From the NCBI GenBank assembly GCA_018971675.1, contig JAGXAF010000005.1:1-39626 (forward strand): DNA of 39,626 nt, given 5' to 3'. Position 1 is the first letter of the stretch. Each line of letters starts with the position of its first letter. The DNA comes from Bradyrhizobium sp. (GTDB taxonomy: Bacteria; Pseudomonadota; Alphaproteobacteria; Rhizobiales; Xanthobacteraceae). The notes beneath the pieces were generated by a model. That model was not told the origin of the DNA. It worked only from the letters and a program-made list of their open reading frames with translations, and ran no database searches. This document shows positions 34,137 to 39,626 of the stretch, piece by piece. The position numbers and the translations under genes were made by a program.

Positions 34137-35033
34137 TCAGGACGCATTGGTGAAATCCTGCGGAGTGAAATTGAGATCGAGGATCCTCCATTCCTGATAG
34201 TGATCTGGCGGCAGCATCGCATAGGGCTGGCACGCTTGTAGTGCGCCGATGGCGCTTTGCACCAGAAGCGGCCCCTTCATCGATGCGCTGGCCTCGATCA
34301 GCACCGGCTCCGCGGCCAGCCAGCCTTGGGGCGTCATCAGCACCCGCAGCTTGATCGCGACCTTGTCCGTGGGCGCGATTTCCTTGGGCAGCGTCGAGCA
34401 TGTCTTGAGGTGACGTCGAAATTCCGAGATCAGGTCCTCTGCAACGTCGGCCTTCTCGGTCGCCGGCGCATCGAAGCCGTCGCCGGGCCGATCCTGAGAC
34501 AGCCCGAGCGGCGCGTGGTATTTGACGGAGAGATCAGGTTGCGCGGGATTGTAGGCAGGTTGAACCATCGGCAAGGGTGCGGCAGCCTTCTTGCCCGAAT
34601 CTGGCGCAGCGGTTGGCACAGGCCTTGACGCGGGCCGCGCGGCAACGGGCGGCGCCAGCGCGGCCTGCTTTCGTGTCGACTTTGCAGTCGGTGGCGCAGC
34701 GGCTGGTGCCAGCTTTGCAGCCGGCGGCGCGGCGGCCGGCGGCGGCGAACTCACGGTCTCGGCTTTTGCGGAACCATCTGCCTTCGAGGAAAGGTCCGGT
34801 TGCGGGGGCTTGTCGGGGGAAGCCAGCGGCTTTTCCTCTCCTTTGAGCGGGAATTGCGGCTGCGACGGCTTCCCGGCCACCTCTTCCGGCGCGACGAGGT
34901 CGACCGAGACTGGTTCAGCCGTCACCGAACCGAAGGGGTGAACTTCGGTGGAGAACATCACCAGCATCAGGCATGACAAGTGGACGAGTGCCGATGCCGT
35001 GATGCCTGATCGTAGAATCTGCCGCGGTTCCAC
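34137..35033 (-). CDS. TolA/TonB-like envelope protein
   Basis: A 298-residue protein with the layout of an energy-transducing envelope linker: a short cytoplasmic start, one membrane anchor (about 10-31), a long Pro/Ala/Lys-rich spacer (35-180) and a globular C-terminal domain (about 200-298). The domain includes LISEFRRHLKTCSTLP, KVAIKLRVLMTPQGWLAAEP and ALQACQPYAMLPP, resembling the TolA C-terminal fold seen in alphaproteobacteria, with two cysteines. No tolQR, exbBD or pal gene is adjacent. The start seems to be GTG at 35033 with a weak ribosome site. True partner and function are uncertain. Confidence 0.75.
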   Translation of the reverse strand: MEPRQILRSGITASALVHLSCLMLVMFSTEVHPFGSVTAEPVSVDLVAPEEVAGKPSQPQFPLKGEEKPLASPDKPPQPDLSSKADGSAKAETVSSPPPAAAPPAAKLAPAAAPPTAKSTRKQAALAPPVAARPASRPVPTAAPDSGKKAAAPLPMVQPAYNPAQPDLSVKYHAPLGLSQDRPGDGFDAPATEKADVAEDLISEFRRHLKTCSTLPKEIAPTDKVAIKLRVLMTPQGWLAAEPVLIEASASMKGPLLVQSAIGALQACQPYAMLPPDHYQEWRILDLNFTPQDFTNAS

Positions 35034-35081
35034 CGTAGTCGATCAGCGTCGCTGCCGTCCCTGCCCCGCCGGCAGCATATC

Positions 35082-35900
35082 TCAATCCCATTTCGGCGAG
35101 AAACCGAAATCGGTCAGCCGGCCCTTGGCGCTCCCCATCCCGGAGATTTGCGCCATGTCCTCACTGGATAGTTCGAAGTCGAAGATGTCCAAATTCTCCG
35201 ACAGCCGCTCGATCCGCGAGGTCCTGGGGATCGCGGAAACGTTTTGCTGCACGAGCCACCGCAGGCAAACCTGCGCCGCGGTCTTGCCGTAAGCTAGTCC
35301 AATGCCGGCAAGCGTCCGGTCGCTCTTGATCCGGCCCTTCGCCACCGGACTATAGGCGACAAGCGCCATGCCGTTTCGGGCGCAGGCCTCCTTGACCTTG
35401 TTCTGGTCGAGATAGGGATGGAATTCGACCTGATCGCAAACGAGCGGTTCCGGACAGGCCGCGACGGCCTCCTCGATCAGGGCCACCGTGAAATTGGAAA
35501 CACCAATATGGCGCGCCAGGCCGAGTTGTTTGGCATGGGCGAGTGCGCCGAGCGTCTCCTTCAACGGCACCCGCGGATTGGGCCAGTGCAGCAGCAAGAG
35601 ATCAACGGCCGAAAGATGCAGCTTGTTCAGGCTCTCTTTCGTCGAGCGCTCGAGATCGTGCGGTGCGAAATGGGTAGTCCAGACCTTGGTGGTCACGAAG
35701 ACATCGTCGCGCTTGACCCCCGAGGCGCGCAATGCATCGCCGACCTCGCGTTCGTTCTCGTAGACCTGCGCGGTGTCAATGTGACGATAGCCGAGCCTGA
35801 TGGCCTGCTCGACCAGACGCGTGCAGCTGCGTCCGCGCAGCTCCCAGGTGCCAAGTCCGATCGCGGGAATGGTTGCGCCGTTGGCTTCGACAAACAACAT
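35082..35900 (-). CDS. Aldo/keto reductase
   Basis: A 272-residue NADPH-dependent oxidoreductase of the AKR family, similar in length to DkgA/DkgB-type 2,5-diketo-gluconate reductases. The catalytic tetrad is complete: Asp42, Tyr47 (HIDTAQVYENE), Lys72 (VTTKVW) and His105 (LLLHWPNP). GVSNFTVALIEEA and AIPRTSRIERLSENLDIFDF complete the cofactor site. The ATG at 35900 has AGG ten bases upstream. It lies 48 bases before the TolA/TonB-like start and 58 bases after the XRE gene, on the same strand. The physiological substrate cannot be named. Confidence 0.93.
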   Translation of the reverse strand: MLFVEANGATIPAIGLGTWELRGRSCTRLVEQAIRLGYRHIDTAQVYENEREVGDALRASGVKRDDVFVTTKVWTTHFAPHDLERSTKESLNKLHLSAVDLLLLHWPNPRVPLKETLGALAHAKQLGLARHIGVSNFTVALIEEAVAACPEPLVCDQVEFHPYLDQNKVKEACARNGMALVAYSPVAKGRIKSDRTLAGIGLAYGKTAAQVCLRWLVQQNVSAIPRTSRIERLSENLDIFDFELSSEDMAQISGMGSAKGRLTDFGFSPKWD

Positions 35901-35958
35901 GGGCGAATACCTGACCGCCCATTATGTCCCGCGGCGAGGCCGATGCCAACACAGCAAC

Positions 35959-36300
35959 TCAGATGGCTGCGGGTTCCGTCGCCAATGCGGCAAATACGGT
36001 ATCGGGCGCATGGGCGATTACGGTGAGCAGCGCCCGTGCCGGTCCGCGCGGCAGACGTTTGCCCTGTTCCCAGTTGCGAATGGTCTCCACCGGAACACCT
36101 AACCGTGCGGCGAATTCAAGCTGGGTCAGCCGCGCGCGGCGGCGCAGTTCGCGAACTTCGGATGACGACCTGGCTTCTCCCGGGGCCGGCGACGTCGTCG
36201 GCGGCTGCGTGACCGGGGTCGTTGCCGGAGCAAGCGGAAACTCCCGCCCGTCCCGCAATTCGACGATCCGTCCGTCCGCTTTCAGCCGCAAGCGCTGCAT
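35959..36300 (-). CDS. XRE-family helix-turn-helix regulator
   Basis: A 113-residue DNA-binding protein. The C-terminal half holds the helix-turn-helix (LTQLEFAARLGVPVETIRNWEQGKRLPRG), related to HigA-type antitoxin domains. The N-terminal 50 residues contain a short beta-rich part (LRLKADGRIVELRDGREF) and a Pro/Thr-rich linker. No toxin gene lies beside it. The ATG at 36300 follows TTGGGGCAGACC; a TTG four codons upstream is less likely. A perfect CtrA-type box lies 42-56 bases upstream, suggesting cell-cycle control. Confidence 0.87.
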   Translation of the reverse strand: MQRLRLKADGRIVELRDGREFPLAPATTPVTQPPTTSPAPGEARSSSEVRELRRRARLTQLEFAARLGVPVETIRNWEQGKRLPRGPARALLTVIAHAPDTVFAALATEPAAI

Positions 36301-36341
36301 GGTCTGCCCCAAGCCCCTTACGGAAGTGTCGGCGATGCGCG

Positions 36342-36356
36342 TTAAGGCTCGATTAA
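36342..36356 (-). promoter_or_regulatory. CtrA-type binding site
   Basis: TTAA (36342-36345), seven bases, TTAA (36353-36356). Read on the minus strand it is TTAATCGAGCCTTAAC, a match to the TTAA-N7-TTAA(C) consensus of the alphaproteobacterial cell-cycle regulator CtrA. It is the only perfectly spaced pair I found in the window. Confidence 0.6.
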
Positions 36357-36393
36357 CGATACAAGGCCCGGGACAAGGCTTGGGCGGGCGAGC

Positions 36394-37815
36394 CTATTTC
36401 AGCCCGAACCACAGCGTCGCGATGCCCAGAAACGAGAAGAAGCCGACCACGTCGGTAACAGTGGTGACGAAGGTGCCGGAGGCGACCGCCGGATCGGCCC
36501 GCACCCGCTCCAGCACCATCGGGATCAAAATGCCGCCAAGGGCGCCGGCCACCAGATTGCAGATCATCGCAAGACCGATCACGGCGCCAAGTCCGGGGAT
36601 CCTGAACCAGGCCACCGCGGCAACGCCGGTGATCACCGCGAACGCCATGCCGTTGACGAGACCGACCAAGCCTTCGCGCATCACGATGCGAAAGGCGTTG
36701 CCGGAGCCGAGTTCGCGGGTGGCGAGCGCGCGGACCGCGACCGTCATGGTCTGGGTCGCGGCATTGCCGCCCTGGCTCGCGACAATCGGCGCCAGCACCG
36801 CCAGCGCCACCATCTGTTTGAGCTCGCCCTCGAACAGGCCGAGCACCGAGGACGCCAGAAAGGCCGTGGCGAGATTGACCAGGAGCCAGTTGAAGCGGCC
36901 CTTGGCGATGGTCCATACATTGTCGGACAATTCTTCGTCGCTGGTGACGCCGCCCAGCGCCTTGAGGTCCTCGTCGGCCTCTTCCTCGATGACGTCGACC
37001 ACGTCGTCGATGGTGATGACGCCAACCAACCGGTCGGTGGTGTCGACGACGGGCGCTGCGACAAGATTGTATTTGCCGAACAGCCGTGCCACCTCCTCCT
37101 GGTCGTCGAGCACCGACACCCGTCGACGGTCCGGATCAATCAGTTCGTCCAGCGGCACCGGCCTGCGCGCGCGCAACAGCGCGTCCAGCGACACCGCGCC
37201 CAACCAGTGCTGCTCGCGATCGACCGGATAGATTTCATAGAACCGGTCGGGCAGATCCGGCGCGTTGCGCATGTAATCGATCGCCTGCCCCACGGTCCAT
37301 TCCGGCGGCACCATGATGAATTCAGTCTGCATCCGGCGCCCGGCGGAATTTTCCGGATAGAGCAGGCTGCGTTCGAGTGTATCGCGCTCCTTGGCCGGGA
37401 GCTTGTCCAGGATCTCTTCCTGATCCTTCTCGTCGAGGCCCTCGAGCAATTCGACGGCATCATCGGATTCGAGTTCGAGCACGCCCTCGGCAACTGTCAC
37501 GGGCTCGAGTTCCTCGAGGATTTCCTCGCGGACGGAATCGTCGACTTCATTGAGCGCCGAAAAGTGAAAATCCTCGCCCGTAAATTCCACCAGCTTGACG
37601 CGGTCGTCGGGCTCGAGCGCCTCGATCAGGTCGCCGAGATCTGCCTCATGCAGTTCCGCCACGATCTCGCGGAGCAGCTCGATATTGGTTTCGTGAATGG
37701 CACGCGTGACCTCTTCGACGAATTCGCGGCGAATTTCGCCATTTTCGTCGCGCATGGACAGGCGGTTGAGCGCGGAGGCATCGGCCGGCTGGGCAATATC
37801 CACGTCCTCGGTCAT
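36394..37815 (-). CDS. mgtE: Magnesium transporter MgtE
   Basis: An inner-membrane Mg2+ channel/transporter. The 473 residues show the acidic cytoplasmic N domain (about 30-150; ALEPDDRVKLVEFTG, LDEKDQEEILDKLP), two CBS domains (about 150-275; VGVITIDDVVDVIEEEADED), a plug helix and five membrane segments (about 310-473) with the conserved SQGGNAATQTM region and VAGALGG near the pore. The ATG at 37815 follows GCGAGGCGCGG. The 84-base gap to the divergent deacetylase gene shows no recognisable Mg2+ riboswitch. Regulation is therefore probably by Mg2+ binding to the N and CBS domains. Confidence 0.96.
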   Translation of the reverse strand: MTEDVDIAQPADASALNRLSMRDENGEIRREFVEEVTRAIHETNIELLREIVAELHEADLGDLIEALEPDDRVKLVEFTGEDFHFSALNEVDDSVREEILEELEPVTVAEGVLELESDDAVELLEGLDEKDQEEILDKLPAKERDTLERSLLYPENSAGRRMQTEFIMVPPEWTVGQAIDYMRNAPDLPDRFYEIYPVDREQHWLGAVSLDALLRARRPVPLDELIDPDRRRVSVLDDQEEVARLFGKYNLVAAPVVDTTDRLVGVITIDDVVDVIEEEADEDLKALGGVTSDEELSDNVWTIAKGRFNWLLVNLATAFLASSVLGLFEGELKQMVALAVLAPIVASQGGNAATQTMTVAVRALATRELGSGNAFRIVMREGLVGLVNGMAFAVITGVAAVAWFRIPGLGAVIGLAMICNLVAGALGGILIPMVLERVRADPAVASGTFVTTVTDVVGFFSFLGIATLWFGLK

Positions 37816-37899
37816 GCCGCGCCTCGCCGATTTGACAGGAATGAAGAACTCACCAGAGCTGCGGGTTCACGCATTAGCCAAAGGGCAACGCCAAGCGCA

Positions 37900-38715
37900 A
37901 TGATAAAGATGGACCGACAGAAATTGCGCTCCATGCGGGCACGCGCGCTGGGTGCTGTCCTGGCCGTGGCGGCGGGAAGCGCGGCGGCCCATGCCGAGTC
38001 CTGCCCGCGCAAGGACGCGCTTGGTACCTCGCGCATCCTGGCGGTCGATGCCGCCTCGACCCCAAGGGTCGGACTCAAGAGCTTTCCGCAAACGCTGCCG
38101 CTTGCGGACCACGAAGTGGTGCTCACTTTCGATGACGGACCATGGCCCGCGACCACGCCCAAGGTGCTGGCGGCCCTGGCCCATCAATGCGTGCGCGCAA
38201 CGTTTTTCCTGATCGGAAAGCCGGCGTCGGAGCACCCTGAACTGGTGCGCCGGATCGCTGCGGAAGGTCATACCATCGGCACCCACACCTGGACCCATCC
38301 CAGCCTCGCGCGGATCAAGCCGGGCGCAGCGGTCGAGCAAATCGATCACGGCATATCGGCGGTAAGGGCCGCGCTGCATGACGGAGGCAGCGCCACGCCG
38401 CTTGCCCCGTTCTTTCGCTTTCCCGGTTTCGAGAGCACCCAAACGACCCTCGATCTGCTGCAATCGCGCGGCATCACGGTGTTCGGCGCCGATCTCTGGG
38501 CGAGCGACTGGAATCCGATGACGCCCCAGCAGGAACTGAAAATCATCACCGACCGCCTCAGTGTCGCCCGCAAGGGAATTATCCTGCTTCATGACCCCAA
38601 GGCACGCACTGCGGCCATGCTGCCCGCTTTCCTGGACTACCTCAGGCAAAACCACTACCGCGTGGTGCATCTGGTGCCGGCAGCGCCCGGAGCCAAGGCT
38701 GAAGCTGCGCATTGA
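37900..38715 (+). CDS. Polysaccharide deacetylase family protein (first of tandem pair)
   Basis: A 271-residue exported NodB-homology protein expected to remove acetyl groups from a polysaccharide such as peptidoglycan or chitin-like sugar. After a signal peptide (about 1-33) the mature part begins with a cysteine and ALGTSRILAVD. Metal and catalytic motifs are LTFDDGPWP (DD), GTHTWTHPSL (HxxxH), FFRFPGF and IILLHD. The ATG at 37900 has only a weak, distant AAGGG; the ATG at 37909 is an alternative. The same layout recurs in the next gene. Substrate unknown. Confidence 0.9.
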   Translation: MIKMDRQKLRSMRARALGAVLAVAAGSAAAHAESCPRKDALGTSRILAVDAASTPRVGLKSFPQTLPLADHEVVLTFDDGPWPATTPKVLAALAHQCVRATFFLIGKPASEHPELVRRIAAEGHTIGTHTWTHPSLARIKPGAAVEQIDHGISAVRAALHDGGSATPLAPFFRFPGFESTQTTLDLLQSRGITVFGADLWASDWNPMTPQQELKIITDRLSVARKGIILLHDPKARTAAMLPAFLDYLRQNHYRVVHLVPAAPGAKAEAAH

Positions 38716-38806
38716 ACCCGAGGCGGCGGGTGGAAGTTCGCGGTTAACACCTCGTTCACGAAGCGGAGCGTAATGACGATGATGCCAACGGGAATGATGG
38801 AACTTG

Positions 38807-39626
38807 ATGACCATTAGGACTCGGACACCGCCAAAAATGCCGCCTCACGCCGTGTTGTGCGTGATCCTCAGTTTGGGCATGTTGGCCTGTAGCAGCATGC
38901 GGGCCGCTTTCGCTGCCGATTGTCCCGGCCATCCTGGCGCGCTCGGGACTTCGCGAACCCTGGTGGTCGACCCCAGGGAGCATCCCCGGATCGGCACCAT
39001 GCAATATCCGGAGACCTTGCCGCTCAGGGATCACGAGGTAGTACTGTCGTTCGACGACGGACCGCTGCCGCGCAACAGCGATCGGATCCTGGCCATTCTG
39101 GCGGCGCAATGCATCAAGGCGAACTTCTTTCTGGTCGGCGAGATGGCGCGAAGCTTCCCGGAAGGCGTCCGCAAACTGCGCGACGCCGGTCATACCATCG
39201 GCACCCACAGCCAGACCCATCCGCTCACCATGAACAAGATGCCGATCGAGCGCGCCAAGGCGGAGATCAATGACGGCACCGCCTCGGTCAAGGCGGCACT
39301 CGGAGCCGATGCCGACAAATCGCTGGCGCCGTTCTTTCGCATTCCCGGCCTGTCGCGAGCCAAAGCGGTCGAGGACTATCTCGCATCGCAGGGCATCCAG
39401 GTGTGGAGCGCCGATTTCCCCGCCGACGACTGGCGCCATATTTCGTCGTCGCGGGTCTACGACCTTGCGATCCAGCGGATCGAAGCCAAGGGCAAGGGCA
39501 TCCTGCTGCTGCACGACATCCAGGCTCGCACCGTCGCTGCGCTGCCGCGAATCCTGGCAACGCTGAAAGCGCGCGGCTATCATATCGTCCACGTGGTGCC
39601 GGCAACGCCGGATCGGCGCGCAACGC
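38807..39626 (+). CDS. Polysaccharide deacetylase family protein (second, cut by window end)
   Basis: An open reading frame running off the window after 273 codons. The product has a signal peptide (about 1-37), then a cysteine and ALGTSRTLVVD, followed by LSFDDGPLP, GTHSQTHPLT, FFRIPGL and ILLLHD, the NodB-domain motifs. It is clearly a paralogue of the preceding gene, with the same mature N-terminus and spacing. The ATG at 38807 follows GATGGAACTTG. The missing part is probably short, because the last conserved strand (YHIVHVVPA) is already present. The two genes are 91 bases apart and probably co-transcribed. Confidence 0.9.
   Translation, partial: MTIRTRTPPKMPPHAVLCVILSLGMLACSSMRAAFAADCPGHPGALGTSRTLVVDPREHPRIGTMQYPETLPLRDHEVVLSFDDGPLPRNSDRILAILAAQCIKANFFLVGEMARSFPEGVRKLRDAGHTIGTHSQTHPLTMNKMPIERAKAEINDGTASVKAALGADADKSLAPFFRIPGLSRAKAVEDYLASQGIQVWSADFPADDWRHISSSRVYDLAIQRIEAKGKGILLLHDIQARTVAALPRILATLKARGYHIVHVVPATPDRRAT

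Noticed and set aside
35959..36300. Toxin-antitoxin module
   Set aside because: The XRE domain resembles HigA antitoxins, but the neighbours are mgtE and an aldo/keto reductase and no small toxin frame is seen.
35924..37231. 435-codon plus-strand frame opposite XRE and mgtE genes
   Set aside because: Ser/Thr/Arg-rich shadow product; spans an intergenic region and two real genes.
37816..37899. Magnesium riboswitch before mgtE
   Set aside because: The leader is under 85 bases and shows no M-box-like structure.

Overview
The window is ordinary chromosomal DNA from a high-GC alphaproteobacterium, most likely Bradyrhizobium or a close relative such as Rhodopseudomonas or Afipia. The evidence is the pleD-divK-DUF3572 and clpS-clpA-phasin gene sets, a MipZ division ATPase, EipB-type DUF1849 and DUF1489 proteins, a TTAA-N7-TTAA CtrA site, PhaR-like operators and interspersed hairpins of the kind found in Bradyrhizobium. 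I see no tRNA, rRNA, CRISPR array, insertion sequence, prophage or broken gene. Genus assignment rests on recognition of protein families, not on a search.

Layout. 1-8.2 kb (+): dprA, a small antisense conserved gene, then a probable operon topA-rnr-DUF983-NUDIX ending in a clear terminator. 8.2-10.9 kb: rpmG (+), then pleD and divK (-) facing a divergent DUF3572 gene. 10.9-16.7 kb: dinB, eipB-like (-), a ridA-like/GDPD pair, a FemAB-like acyltransferase and a HIT protein. 16.7-20.8 kb: trmO-like, lytic transglycosylase, PilZ protein, gamma-glutamylcyclotransferase-like and a 14-TM MFS exporter. 20.9-27 kb: clpA, clpS and phasin on the minus strand, then a divergent SPOR-tailed D,D-carboxypeptidase. 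27-31.5 kb: a membrane J-domain/VWA pair and mipZ (-), panC (+), DUF1489 (-). 31.5-36.3 kb: a minus-strand run of poorly known membrane, small and enzyme genes (Pro/Ala-tailed membrane protein, 63-aa protein, YidB-like, GST, TolA/TonB-like, aldo/keto reductase, XRE regulator). 36.4-39.6 kb: mgtE (-) and two tandem polysaccharide deacetylases, the second cut by the window end.

Themes. Much of the set serves DNA and RNA maintenance (DprA, TopA, DinB, RNase R), cell-cycle and division control (DivK, PleD, MipZ, plus a CtrA-like site), regulated proteolysis (ClpS/ClpA) and envelope remodelling (DacA-SPOR, SLT, EipB-like, TolA-like, deacetylases).

The most informative non-coding signals are two TGC-N3-GCACAA operators placed on a sigma70-like phasin promoter, a perfect CtrA-type box before an XRE regulator, and a repeat-rich leader before clpA. 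I found no convincing new multi-gene system; the best candidate for unknown biology is the VWA/J-domain pair.
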